Shown: in pieces, positions 44,291 to 52,898 of the stretch
How positions within the stretch are numbered: position 1 is the stretch's first letter
Layout: every line of letters starts with the position of its first letter
Assembly (NCBI GenBank): GCA_903923905.1
Contig: CAIXZH010000052.1
Span: 1-64,000, forward strand
Direction of reading: 5' to 3'
DNA: 64,000 bases
DNA from: an uncultured Bacteroidia bacterium
Lineage (GTDB): Bacteria; Bacteroidota; Bacteroidia; Bacteroidales; Prolixibacteraceae
The notes under the pieces: generated by a model
Database searches by the model: none
Told to the model about the DNA's origin: nothing
Seen by the model: only the letters and a program-made list of their open reading frames with translations
Position numbers and translations under genes: made by a program

Positions 44291-44316
44291 CAAAGATAGA
44301 ATATATAAGATTCAAA
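44291..44316 (-). promoter_or_regulatory. Candidate promoter of the ECF sigma gene
   Basis: On the minus strand TATCTTTG (44298 to 44291) matches the Bacteroidota -7 consensus TAnnTTTG exactly. A TTTG at 44316-44313 is upstream with a 14-bp gap, shorter than the usual spacing, so the -33 element is weak or elsewhere. Confidence 0.5.
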
Positions 44317-44417
44317 GGTAAAAAATAAGAATATGCGAAATGCAATTATTTTGATCATTGGGGATGCATCTGAATTTTATTAACCTTAATTGAAACTCGT
44401 ATTCAGTTTTTGTGAAC

Positions 44418-44438
44418 AAAAAAAGGGAGCAAGCTCCC
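44418..44438 (-). terminator. Rho-independent terminator of the HxlR-family gene
   Basis: On the minus strand GGGAGCTTGCTCCC (44438 to 44425) forms a 6-bp GC-rich hairpin followed by seven T. It begins 6 bp after the stop codon of the HxlR-family gene, so it ends that single-gene transcript. Confidence 0.8.
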
Positions 44439-44443
44439 AATTT

Positions 44444-44857
44444 TCAAAGGTCAATCAACTTCGCGGACTTTAGTATCCAGTGTCCGGAAGCCAATTCATA
44501 ACTTTTACGCGAGGTTTTAATGGATGCCATGTTTATCAGCGCCCATTCGGTTAAAGTGTGAAGATGGGGGAGCAGAGATTTCCCAGTGGAGGTCAATTCG
44601 TATTCGACTTTAGGGGGAATCTGCGCATAAACAGTCCGTTTAACCAGTCCGTCAGCTTCCAGGGACTTCAGGGTCACGGTAAGCATTTTCTGCGATATGT
44701 TAGTGATGTATCCGTTCAACTCATTAAATCGTAATACTCCGCCATCCTCAAGCACCATCAATACCAGTAATGACCATTTATCCCCGATTCGGTCCAGCAC
44801 ATTCCGGACCGGACACTCTTCGATAGTACCATATTTTTTTAATATATTTTCATCCAT
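44444..44857 (-). CDS. HxlR-family winged-helix transcriptional regulator
   Basis: A 137-residue regulator. The HxlR signature CPVRNVLDRIGDKWSLLVLM at residues 15-34 is followed by the helix-turn-helix (RFNELNGYITNISQKMLTVTL) and the wing (VYAQIPPKVEYELTSTGKSLLP). The conserved Cys at the start of this signature is often the redox or electrophile sensor (YodB, CatR, HypR). It is divergent from an NmrA-type reductase, which it probably represses until quinones, electrophiles or similar stress appear. It has its own terminator and is not part of the glycan locus. Confidence 0.92.
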   Translation of the reverse strand: MDENILKKYGTIEECPVRNVLDRIGDKWSLLVLMVLEDGGVLRFNELNGYITNISQKMLTVTLKSLEADGLVKRTVYAQIPPKVEYELTSTGKSLLPHLHTLTEWALINMASIKTSRKSYELASGHWILKSAKLIDL

Positions 44858-44915
44858 ATCTTACTGGTTTATAACAATTCTAACCTTAGGGTAAGTTTAG
44901 TACGTAAATGAAAGT

Positions 44916-44948
44916 ACTTGTTTTTAATAAATCCCCTTTCTATCTTAG
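44916..44948 (+). promoter_or_regulatory. Candidate promoter of the NmrA-type reductase gene
   Basis: CTTG at 44917-44920 and TATCTTAG at 44941-44948, 20 bp apart, resemble the Bacteroidota -33 TTTG and -7 TAnnTTTG elements with one mismatch each. The predicted start lies at the edge of the inverted repeat at 44950-44982. Confidence 0.4.
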
Positions 44949-44949
44949 A

Positions 44950-44982
44950 CTAACCAAAAGTAAGTATAAAACTTTTAGTTAG
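44950..44982. promoter_or_regulatory. Inverted repeat in the divergent hxlR/reductase region, candidate operator
   Basis: CTAACCAAAAGT (44950-44961) and ACTTTTAGTTAG (44971-44982) are 12-bp arms with one mismatch and a 9-bp spacer. The site lies just downstream of the candidate -7 box for the reductase gene and 52 bp before its start, a position where a bound HxlR dimer would block transcription. Confidence 0.5.
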
Positions 44983-45034
44983 CAATAAAAGGGCGTTAGT
45001 TTCATATTTAAAAATTTAAACCAAGAAATTTATC

Positions 45035-45886
45035 ATGAAAATTGGAATTACAGGGGCGACCGGACAGCTTGGTCGCATGGTTGTTGCTAAATTGAAAGAT
45101 AAGATCGGATCGGACACGATTGTTGCACTGGTGCGTTCAACTCAAAAGGGAGCGGAACTGGGTATCGAATGCCGCGAGTTTGATTACAATCATCAGGAAA
45201 ATCCAGTCAATGCCCTGCAAGGGATTGATTACCTGTTGCTGATCTCAGGAAATGAGTTGGGACAACGTGCATCACAACATGCTAATGTTATCGAAACAGC
45301 AAAAAACGCAGGTGTTCGATGGATCATTTATACGAGCCTGCTTCATGCGGATCAATCCTCGCTGAGCCTTGCGCCGGAACACCTCGCGACCGAAACTTAT
45401 TTGAAGAAATCAGGAATTCCCTTTACCATTTTGAGGAATGGATGGTACACCGAAAACTATACCGGTTCCGTGCAGGGTGCATTGGCCGGAGGAGCCTTCA
45501 TCGGGAGCGCCGGTGATGGAAAGATCTCATCGGCAGCCCGGGCCGACTTTGCTGAAGCCGCTGTCGCTGTACTGACCGGTGAAGGACACCTGGGAAAGAC
45601 TTATGAACTGGCAGGGGATGACTCCTATACCCTCTCTGAGCTCGCCGCGGAGATTTCGAAACAATCGGGAAAGGATATCCCGTACAAGAACCTGCCAGAA
45701 TCCGAATACGCAGCCATCCTCCTAAGTTTCGGATTACCTGAAGGATTTGCCAGGGCAATTGCCGGCTGGGACATAGGAGTATCTAAAGGCGATTTGCTGG
45801 ATGAAGGCCAGCAGCTCTCAAGACTGATCGGCCGGTCAACGACTCCGCTGAAGCAGTCGGTTGCTGAGGCTTTAGGTGTACATTAA
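45035..45886 (+). CDS. NmrA-like NAD(P)H-dependent reductase (quinone oxidoreductase QOR2 type)
   Basis: This 283-residue Rossmann protein begins MKIGITGATGQLGRMVVAKL, with the GxxGxxG dinucleotide motif. It resembles E. coli QorB-type quinone oxidoreductases and NmrA sensors (DYLLLISGNELGQRASQHANVI, then TYLKKSGIPFTILRNGWYTENY). It is divergent from the HxlR-family gene, the standard arrangement for an electrophile-stress pair. Its DNA looks clearly richer in G+C than its neighbours by eye, which could indicate recent transfer. A strong terminator lies 108 bp after its stop. Confidence 0.88.
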   Translation: MKIGITGATGQLGRMVVAKLKDKIGSDTIVALVRSTQKGAELGIECREFDYNHQENPVNALQGIDYLLLISGNELGQRASQHANVIETAKNAGVRWIIYTSLLHADQSSLSLAPEHLATETYLKKSGIPFTILRNGWYTENYTGSVQGALAGGAFIGSAGDGKISSAARADFAEAAVAVLTGEGHLGKTYELAGDDSYTLSELAAEISKQSGKDIPYKNLPESEYAAILLSFGLPEGFARAIAGWDIGVSKGDLLDEGQQLSRLIGRSTTPLKQSVAEALGVH

Positions 45887-45993
45887 ATATTTAATGATCA
45901 ACTGCTGAAATCGTTTGCACCTTGCTGCGAGCCACATCAGGCCATTCTGTATCTTACCATCCAGGAATAGTGTAATAAATGTAGTACAAATTT

Positions 45994-46030
45994 TAAAAGT
46001 GCCCGGAAGATATCATTTCGGGCACTTTTA
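45994..46030 (+). terminator. Hairpin terminator after the NmrA-type reductase gene
   Basis: TAAAAGTGCCCG (45994-46005) pairs perfectly with CGGGCACTTTTA (46019-46030), a 12-bp stem with a 13-nt loop, with a short T-rich continuation. The A/T arms make it likely to work in both directions. Confidence 0.75.
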
Positions 46031-46154
46031 TTTGAGTAAAAATTGAGATTATTTAACACTCCTTGACTTTGTATAATTCTTTACAAAAATCATTCGCCAA
46101 ATAGAAAATTTCAGTAGTTTTAGCTCCCATATAATAGTCAGGTTTTTTATTCTA

Positions 46155-46162
46155 TATATTTG
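46155..46162 (+). promoter_or_regulatory. Candidate -7 box for the GH9/aldo-keto reductase pair
   Basis: TATATTTG matches the TAnnTTTG consensus 87 bp before the GH9 start. No clear TTTG at the -33 position was found. The rest of the 362-bp gap (45887-46248) holds the reductase terminator and nothing else recognisable. Confidence 0.4.
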
Positions 46163-46248
46163 TATATTAGTCATTTAAATACAAACTAAGCATTGTTGTT
46201 TCCATAATATATCTGCTGCTTAATACATCGAACTCACATTAACTTATA

Positions 46249-48699
46249 ATGAAAAAAATTATTTTATTATCATTACTGTTTCTGACGGGATACCCGGCAA
46301 CCCTGTTAAAGGCACAAACGGATAAAAAATTAAAAGAGGATATTCGCAAAACCGGCTTTGTGCATAGCCCTTTGTCGCTGGACTACAGCAAGTCTTTCGA
46401 ATCTTTTGGGTTGACCAAAAAAGTACTGCTGTCCGATTTACTTTGTGATATGGAAAATCTCGATGGCTGGTCACACAAAGGTATCGGGAGCCTGTCGCTA
46501 ACCACCGAAAGAAACATATCGGGAAAACACAGCATGCACCTGGCTGCCCCTACAACAGTTCAGCAATTTTTAGGCTGGGGATTGGGGTTTGGCACATCCA
46601 TGGCCAGTTTCGATGTTGGCGGGTCTAACTGGGAAAAATACAATCGGATTAAAGTGTACATCTACCCTGATTGCGAAGGTGCCCGCAGTATCTATCTCAA
46701 TTTGTATGTGGAGAATGATGGTAAAATCAAGGTGCCTGATAAATATGGCCGCGAGGGTTATCATGAAATGAATTTAATAAACAGGCAGTGGAACGAATGT
46801 TTTGTTGAAATGTCAGAACTGGCCCGCGATAAAGTTACCAAACTGTCATTTGCCATCGAGGTCTTCGGGAAAGAACGCACCATGGGCGATTCGTTGAAAT
46901 TTGATATCGATGCGGTAGCTCTCGAAAAGGTGGAAAATCCCGAATTGGTAAGTGGCTGGATGCCGGCACCAAACCGTATTATTTACTCTACCACAGGTTA
47001 CGGAACAGAAAGTGAAAAATCGGCCATATTAACAGTTACAAACCATGATGGCCGTTTCCAGTTGGTGGACAATGTAACATCCGGGGTAGTTTACCAAGGA
47101 ACCGTCAATAAGGTGAAAACCGGCATCGGAAATTTTGAGACCATCGATTTCAGCGATTTTAAGAAAGAGGGGCAATATTATCTTCGTGTTGGAAATATTG
47201 ACACCAAACCATTCTATATCAATCCTAATATCTGGGATGACTCTGCCTGGCGGATGCTGAATTTTGTATTTTGCGAACGATGTGGATACCCTATTCCGGG
47301 AAAACACGGGGTTTGCCACACCGATTTGAACGGAATCCACAACGGAAAATTGTTTGCTTTGAACGGGGGCTGGCACGATGCCGCCGATATGTCACAACAG
47401 GTATTGCAATCGGGCGAACTCACTGTTTCGTTACTGGAAATGGCAAAAAATGCCAAAGAAAAGAACAACAGCGAGCTATATCACCGATTAATGGAAGAAG
47501 CCGAATGGGGCATCGATTTCATCCTTAAAACACGTTTTGGCGATGGTTACCGGGCACAAACCTGGGGTACCAATTTGTGGACTGATGGTTATATCGGTAC
47601 GAAGGACGATTCTACCAGGCAGCGCAAAGTGCATGTTCATGACCGGGCTTTCGAAAACTTCCTTTTTGCAGGTATTGAGGCACAAGCTTCCATGGCGATT
47701 GAAAATGATCCTATGCTTAAAGAACATTTATGTAAGGTCGCTAAAGAGGACTACACTTTTGCCCGCAAGCGTTTCGATAAGCTGGGATTTGATGAACTTT
47801 CCGGCGGGGGCGGCGGCGATCATGCGGCAATGGCTTCAAACAGTCAGGTGATGGCCAACATCTCATTCAGCGCAAGTATGCTCTATCGTTTAACGGGAGA
47901 TCCGTATTATGCCGATCAGGCTGCCAAAGCCATCCGGTATACACTCGATTGCCAGCGTACCGAACCGATTAACGATAAGGACAAGCTACGAGGCTTCTTT
48001 TACCGCGATCTGAATAAAAAGTCGATTGTTCATTTCACCCACCAGTCGCGCGACCAGGTGTACATGCAGGCGTTAACGGCACTTTGCGAAACACAGCCCG
48101 TCAATCCGGATTATAACCGATGGAAAGAAGCCATTGTCAGGTATGGCGGCTATTTGAAAACCATAATGCAATATGTTCAACCTTATGGAATGGCTCCCAG
48201 TGGTATTTATAACATCAATGAAATTAAGGATTCCCTGAATTTTTATAAAATACAGGTTGGTATTTCCGGTGGGGGCGCAAAAGATTTTAAAGAACAGCTC
48301 GAAAACGGAGTGCGACTTGATAATGAGCACTATTTGCGAGTGTTCCCGGTGTGGTATTCTTTCAGAGGAAATGCAGCAGTGCATATGGCCACTGGAAAAG
48401 CAGCCGCCCTTTGCGGTAAATTTCTTCGCGACAAGGAGTTGCTGAATATTGCCGAGCAACAATTATTCTGGATTGCAGGGAAAAATCCGTTCGGGCAATC
48501 GCTCATTTGGGGTGAAGGGTCTAATTACCCCCAACTCTATACCGCTTTGCCGGGCGAAACTGTTGGAGCCATTCCAGTTGGCATGGAATCGAAATCAAAT
48601 GAAGATACCCCCTACTGGCCCCAGTTTAATACGGCAACTTATAAGGAAGTGTGGACCTCCTCAGCGTCGAAATGGCTCTCGCTGATTGCGGAATTTTGA
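46249..48699 (+). CDS. Glycoside hydrolase family 9, endoglucanase-like
   Basis: An 816-residue secreted protein with a Sec signal (MKKIILLSLLFLTGYPATLLKA). Residues ~60-225 form an unassigned beta-sandwich, possibly carbohydrate-binding. An Ig-like CelD_N domain (about 240-325) precedes the (alpha/alpha)6 barrel. The catalytic Asp motif is GGWHDAADMSQQ near residue 374, where most family members read DAGD, and the acid Glu is likely in TATYKEVWTS near residue 800. GH9 enzymes cleave beta-1,4-glucans; related exo-enzymes act on glucosamine oligomers. Not part of the SusCD run and on the opposite strand. Confidence 0.85.
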   Translation: MKKIILLSLLFLTGYPATLLKAQTDKKLKEDIRKTGFVHSPLSLDYSKSFESFGLTKKVLLSDLLCDMENLDGWSHKGIGSLSLTTERNISGKHSMHLAAPTTVQQFLGWGLGFGTSMASFDVGGSNWEKYNRIKVYIYPDCEGARSIYLNLYVENDGKIKVPDKYGREGYHEMNLINRQWNECFVEMSELARDKVTKLSFAIEVFGKERTMGDSLKFDIDAVALEKVENPELVSGWMPAPNRIIYSTTGYGTESEKSAILTVTNHDGRFQLVDNVTSGVVYQGTVNKVKTGIGNFETIDFSDFKKEGQYYLRVGNIDTKPFYINPNIWDDSAWRMLNFVFCERCGYPIPGKHGVCHTDLNGIHNGKLFALNGGWHDAADMSQQVLQSGELTVSLLEMAKNAKEKNNSELYHRLMEEAEWGIDFILKTRFGDGYRAQTWGTNLWTDGYIGTKDDSTRQRKVHVHDRAFENFLFAGIEAQASMAIENDPMLKEHLCKVAKEDYTFARKRFDKLGFDELSGGGGGDHAAMASNSQVMANISFSASMLYRLTGDPYYADQAAKAIRYTLDCQRTEPINDKDKLRGFFYRDLNKKSIVHFTHQSRDQVYMQALTALCETQPVNPDYNRWKEAIVRYGGYLKTIMQYVQPYGMAPSGIYNINEIKDSLNFYKIQVGISGGGAKDFKEQLENGVRLDNEHYLRVFPVWYSFRGNAAVHMATGKAAALCGKFLRDKELLNIAEQQLFWIAGKNPFGQSLIWGEGSNYPQLYTALPGETVGAIPVGMESKSNEDTPYWPQFNTATYKEVWTSSASKWLSLIAEF

Positions 48700-48732
48700 A
48701 AATCAAAGGTGAATTAATTTCGAAAAGGGAGA

Positions 48733-49887
48733 ATGAATATGCGCTATCGAAAATTTGGCAAAACGAATGAAATGGTTTCCATTCTCGGTTTCGGATGCAT
48801 GCGGCTTCCACTTTTGCCTGGAGGTGATCCATCAAAAATTGATGAGGAATTGTCAATGAAACTTATCCGGTATGCCATTGATCAAGGGGTAAACTACATT
48901 GATACAGCCTATCCTTATCATGGTAATGGGATGAGTTCGGCAGGACAAAGCGAACCTTTTGTTGGCAGGGTATTAAAAAACGGTTATCGGGAAAAGGTAA
49001 AGATCGCAACCAAGCTTCCGAGTTGGCTGATTAAAACCCGGGCAGATATGGATAAGTTTTTAAACGAACAATTGGAACGGCTTGAAACTGAAACGATCGA
49101 CTTTTACCTCGTTCATGCTTTAAACAGTACTTTGTGGAAAAATGTTAAAGAAGCCGGTATCACTGAGTTTTTAGACCAGGCAATCCGGGATGGACGGATT
49201 AAACATGCCGGATTCTCATTCCATGACAATCAGGAGAATTTTAATGAGATAGCAGATGGATATGACTGGTCATTCTGTCAAATACAATACAATTATTTGG
49301 ATGAGGAATTTCAGGCGGGAAAAAAAGGTCTGGAATATGCCGCAAGTAAGGGATTGGGATTAATCATTATGGAACCTCTCAGAGGTGGTAAGCTGGCTGC
49401 GAATCTTCCGGAAGCGGTTCAAAATGTTTTTGATAGTTCAGGTTCAAAAAGGACTCCTGCCGAATGGGCTTTGAGGTGGGTATGGGATCATCAGGAAGTA
49501 TCTGTACTGTTAAGCGGTATGAACTCAATGGAACAGGTAGTTGAGAATATAGAAATAGCTCAGACTGCCACAGAAGACTCTTTTAACTGCAGAGAGAACC
49601 AGATCATTGAAGAGGTTCGGAATATTTACAGGCAAAGGATAAAAGTGGATTGTACAGCATGTAACTATTGTATGCCGTGCCCGACGGGTGTAAATATTCC
49701 CGGTTGTTTTACTTTTTATAACAACTATTCTATGTTTGGCAAGGAAGAAATGTATCACCGTATGCTGCAGCCAGAACAAAGGGCGTCCGGTTGCATCGAA
49801 TGCGGCCAGTGCGAAAACCATTGCCCCCAGTCAATCGTGATTATCGGGGAGTTGAAAAATGTGATGGCCATTTTTGAACCCGTCTGA
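48733..49887 (+). CDS. Aldo/keto reductase with C-terminal 4Fe-4S domain
   Basis: This 384-residue protein has an AKR barrel (FGKTNEMVSILGFGCMRLPL, YIDTAYPYHG with catalytic Tyr, FYLVHALNSTLW) and a C-terminal ferredoxin part with CTACNYCMPCP near residue 312 and CIECGQCENHCPQ near 355. Members of this type are common in anaerobes and probably couple ferredoxin-like electrons to carbonyl reduction. It follows the GH9 gene by 33 bp and is likely co-transcribed; its substrate is unknown. Confidence 0.88.
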   Translation: MNMRYRKFGKTNEMVSILGFGCMRLPLLPGGDPSKIDEELSMKLIRYAIDQGVNYIDTAYPYHGNGMSSAGQSEPFVGRVLKNGYREKVKIATKLPSWLIKTRADMDKFLNEQLERLETETIDFYLVHALNSTLWKNVKEAGITEFLDQAIRDGRIKHAGFSFHDNQENFNEIADGYDWSFCQIQYNYLDEEFQAGKKGLEYAASKGLGLIIMEPLRGGKLAANLPEAVQNVFDSSGSKRTPAEWALRWVWDHQEVSVLLSGMNSMEQVVENIEIAQTATEDSFNCRENQIIEEVRNIYRQRIKVDCTACNYCMPCPTGVNIPGCFTFYNNYSMFGKEEMYHRMLQPEQRASGCIECGQCENHCPQSIVIIGELKNVMAIFEPV

Positions 49888-49937
49888 GAACAGTTATAAA
49901 TTGGAAAATTTAGCCGGCTAAGCCATCATAGTTTGGG

Positions 49938-51194
49938 TTAAGCCAATTCGATAAGGGTAATTTCCGGCAACATACCCAGACGCCCTTGATAGCCAATGAA
50001 GCCATAACCCCGATTGACATAAAGGTATTGGTTTTCATCCTGATACATTCCTGCCCACTGTTTATAAACATATTGAACAGGACTCCATTTAAATCCCGGA
50101 ATATCAATACCAAATTGCATGCCGTGCGTATGGCCACTCAAGGTTAATGCAATATCCCGGTAATCTTTCCGGACTTCAGCTTCCCAATGCGAAGGATCGT
50201 GACTCAGCAGTATCTTTGTCACTACATCAGTATTCTCCAGACCTGTAACGGCTTTTTTCATATCCCCGTATTTGGCAAACCTTCCGGCTCCCCAATTTTC
50301 AATTCCAATAAGTGCAATTTGCTGCTTGTTCCGTTTCAATAACACATGTTCATTTAAAAGCAATCTCCATCCCATATCAGCATGATGTTGCCAAAGCCTT
50401 TCCAGGTTCTCCCTTTTTGCTTCTTCTGACGGCCACGAAACATAGTCGCCATAATCGTGGTTTCCCAGAACAGAATAAACACCCATCGGAGCTTTTAATC
50501 TACTGAATATCTCCAGATAAGGAACAATTTCCTCAGCCCGTTCATTGACAAGGTCACCCGTGAATAAAATCAGGTCAGGCTTTTCATTCATTATCGCCTG
50601 CACACCCTTTGCTACAGCAGTTGGATCATCAAAACTCCCGCAATGAATATCTGATATTTGAATGATCCGAAGTCCCTTAAATTCTTCCGGCAAATTCTTT
50701 AATGATACCTTCACCCGGATAAGCTGGTATCGATACCGGTTACTTATTCCGTAAACCAGACCCGCTGACAACACCCCTCCTATTAACAACGCCATTTGTG
50801 AGATAAAAGTATACCGGCCGATAAACCGGGAACCTTCAGGCGGAATGCCTAATGGATGATTTTTAAATGAAAAAAGAAAGCTAACCAGATTGGGAATGAT
50901 CATAAGAATATCAGCCGATAACATAATTACTCCAACAAGTAGTTTACCAATAAATATGACAATAAAAATATTCACAAGATATTTTAAAGAAATCGATGGC
51001 CAAACGCTCCTTCCATAATGGGGGAAAGCATAAAGACTCCACAAGGCTGACAGCGATAAAATCAAATATAGCAAAAACAACCACCCGTGAAGATTGCCAT
51101 TTGTATGCCGTATAACATTGCGTACGGCAATAAATGAATAATATTCAACGATAATTACAAAAAAACCAAAAATCAAAAGTTGTTTACTAATCAT
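49938..51194 (-). CDS. Membrane-anchored metallophosphoesterase (YaeI/YkuE type)
   Basis: A 418-residue protein with four to five membrane helices in the first ~150 residues, then a calcineurin-like phosphoesterase domain: IQISDIHCGSFD, LILFTGDLVNERAEE, YSVLGNHDYGDY and LTLSGHTHGMQFG carry the metal-binding Asp, His and Asn residues. YkuE/YaeI relatives act on lipid-linked or UDP-sugar phosphate substrates near the membrane. It is convergent with the aldo/keto reductase gene, the two stops being about 50 bp apart. Confidence 0.88.
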   Translation of the reverse strand: MISKQLLIFGFFVIIVEYYSFIAVRNVIRHTNGNLHGWLFLLYLILSLSALWSLYAFPHYGRSVWPSISLKYLVNIFIVIFIGKLLVGVIMLSADILMIIPNLVSFLFSFKNHPLGIPPEGSRFIGRYTFISQMALLIGGVLSAGLVYGISNRYRYQLIRVKVSLKNLPEEFKGLRIIQISDIHCGSFDDPTAVAKGVQAIMNEKPDLILFTGDLVNERAEEIVPYLEIFSRLKAPMGVYSVLGNHDYGDYVSWPSEEAKRENLERLWQHHADMGWRLLLNEHVLLKRNKQQIALIGIENWGAGRFAKYGDMKKAVTGLENTDVVTKILLSHDPSHWEAEVRKDYRDIALTLSGHTHGMQFGIDIPGFKWSPVQYVYKQWAGMYQDENQYLYVNRGYGFIGYQGRLGMLPEITLIELA

Positions 51195-51461
51195 GTTTCT
51201 GTTTTCATTTCGGGTTCAATCAATTCCATAATTTTCTCGTTTTACTCAAGTTGCAGATAAACACGCCTTTCAAGGAAGCTTCAACATTAACAAACCGGCC
51301 ATGTAAATGGTTGTCTTAACTGAAAGAAAAGGCAAGTTGCAGACATATTAGTTGAAAACACGACCTGATTTTGCAACTAAGTAATAGGAATAATTTAATC
51401 TTTTCCTGTAATTCAGAGGACCGCATAAAGGCACATTTATAGTCTCAGCGAAAAATACAGG
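51195..51461. other. Gap between metallophosphoesterase and GH1 genes
   Basis: About 270 AT-rich bases in which I see no gene, hairpin terminator or clear promoter box. Confidence 0.4.
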
Positions 51462-52898
51462 CTACTTCAAGAATGCCTTAAACCATAAACCTGAATCTTT
51501 AATTGTTCGTTTCAAGGTATTAAAATCAACATAAACTAATCCAAACCGAGTTCTGAATCCTTTGTCCCATTCGAAATTATCAGTTAATGACCACACAAGG
51601 TACCCATTTACATTTACCCCTTCATCTTTTGCTTTCAACAGGGCTGCCAGATGATCTTTAAAGTAAGCGATACGTACCTGATCGTGAACTTCTCCGTTTT
51701 CAAGCTTATCTACGACACAAGTTCCATTTTCTGTCACAATGATGTTTTTTATACCACTGTATTTACTGAATTTTTTTAGTATAGAATACAACCCATCAGG
51801 ATAAATCTCAACATCAAGCTCACTGGCAGGCACGCCTCGTTTGGATGCAGGGACCTGGTTTGCACGAACTCCGGGAATCATAGACCTTTTTGCAATAGTC
51901 CTGAAATAATACTGAACACCAATAAAGTCAAAATCGAAGGCCATTCGTTCCTCATCGCCTGGCTCAAACAAGTTTCGCATTTTCTTTAATATTGGAAGAG
52001 TATCTTCTGGATAACCAAGCCCCAGAGTTGGTTCAATAAAGAGCCTGTTGATGAGAGCATCCAGCCTTTTTGCAGCTTCAATATTTTTCTTCTGATAATC
52101 AACAGGCTCAATCCAGCTAGTTACAAAAGCCGTTCCGATATTTGCTCCCGGAACATTTTTACGAATAATCCGGCCTCCTTCAGCATTGCACAACACGGAA
52201 TAGTGGACAGATTTCATGAATGCATTGAGGTTCTTTCTTCCCGGTGCAAAATGTCCCTGCATATAACCCATACCTGTGTACGAAAGCTGTTCGTTGATAA
52301 CCATCCAGTTTTTTACTTTGTTCGCATATTCACGTGTTACAACTTCCACAAACTCCGAAAACCAACCGATAATTTGGCGATTGGCCCATCCGCCTTGAGT
52401 CTCCAATACCTGTGGCATATCCCAGTGGTAAATCATAACCCAAGGTTCAATGTTTTCCGAAATGCATTTATCAATAACTTTGTGATAAAATCCGAGACCG
52501 TTGCGGTTAACTTCCCCTGTTCCGTTTGGTATAATTCGTGGCCAGGAAAGCGAAAACCGAAACACTTTAAAGTTCATCTTCTTGATCAACTCGATATCTT
52601 CAGCAAATCGGTGATAGAAATCTGTCGTAGTATCCGCACTTTCACCTCGTTCAATTTTGCCATGAATACGAGAAAAATGGTCCCAGTTAGACTCACTTTT
52701 GCCATCGACATTCCAGGCGCCTTCAGTTTGGTATGAAGCTGCAGCAACTCCCCATTTAAATTCAGGTCCAAAATCAGCTTTTGTAAATTCAGATTTTGAT
52801 TGAGAGAAAGTCAAATGGATAGCTTTAATTGAATTGTTCAAAAACAACAACCCAGTGCCTGTCAGACCTGATTTAATGATCCAATCTCTTCTGTTCAT
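51462..52898 (-). CDS. Glycoside hydrolase family 1, beta-glucosidase-like, Tat-exported
   Basis: This 478-residue enzyme begins with a twin-arginine leader (MNRRDWIIKSGLTGTGLLFL), unusual for GH1, most of which are cytoplasmic. The barrel shows FKWGVAAASYQTEGAWN, FRFSLSWPRIIPNG and the acid/base Glu in WMVINEQLSYTG near residue 199, where most family members read NEP. The nucleophile is in IIVTENGTCV near residue 389, and YLVWSLTDNFEWDKGFRTRFGLVYVD ends the active site. Both catalytic Glu are present, so activity is expected. It lies alone between longer gaps. Confidence 0.9.
   Translation of the reverse strand: MNRRDWIIKSGLTGTGLLFLNNSIKAIHLTFSQSKSEFTKADFGPEFKWGVAAASYQTEGAWNVDGKSESNWDHFSRIHGKIERGESADTTTDFYHRFAEDIELIKKMNFKVFRFSLSWPRIIPNGTGEVNRNGLGFYHKVIDKCISENIEPWVMIYHWDMPQVLETQGGWANRQIIGWFSEFVEVVTREYANKVKNWMVINEQLSYTGMGYMQGHFAPGRKNLNAFMKSVHYSVLCNAEGGRIIRKNVPGANIGTAFVTSWIEPVDYQKKNIEAAKRLDALINRLFIEPTLGLGYPEDTLPILKKMRNLFEPGDEERMAFDFDFIGVQYYFRTIAKRSMIPGVRANQVPASKRGVPASELDVEIYPDGLYSILKKFSKYSGIKNIIVTENGTCVVDKLENGEVHDQVRIAYFKDHLAALLKAKDEGVNVNGYLVWSLTDNFEWDKGFRTRFGLVYVDFNTLKRTIKDSGLWFKAFLK

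Noticed and set aside
49910-49921. 12-bp palindrome TTAGCCGGCTAA between convergent genes
   Set aside because: No loop and no T-tract on either side, so it is not a convincing terminator; short palindromes occur by chance.
52203-52736. 177-residue open frame on the plus strand
   Set aside because: Antisense to the GH1 gene, whose motifs are intact; no motif or upstream signal of its own.
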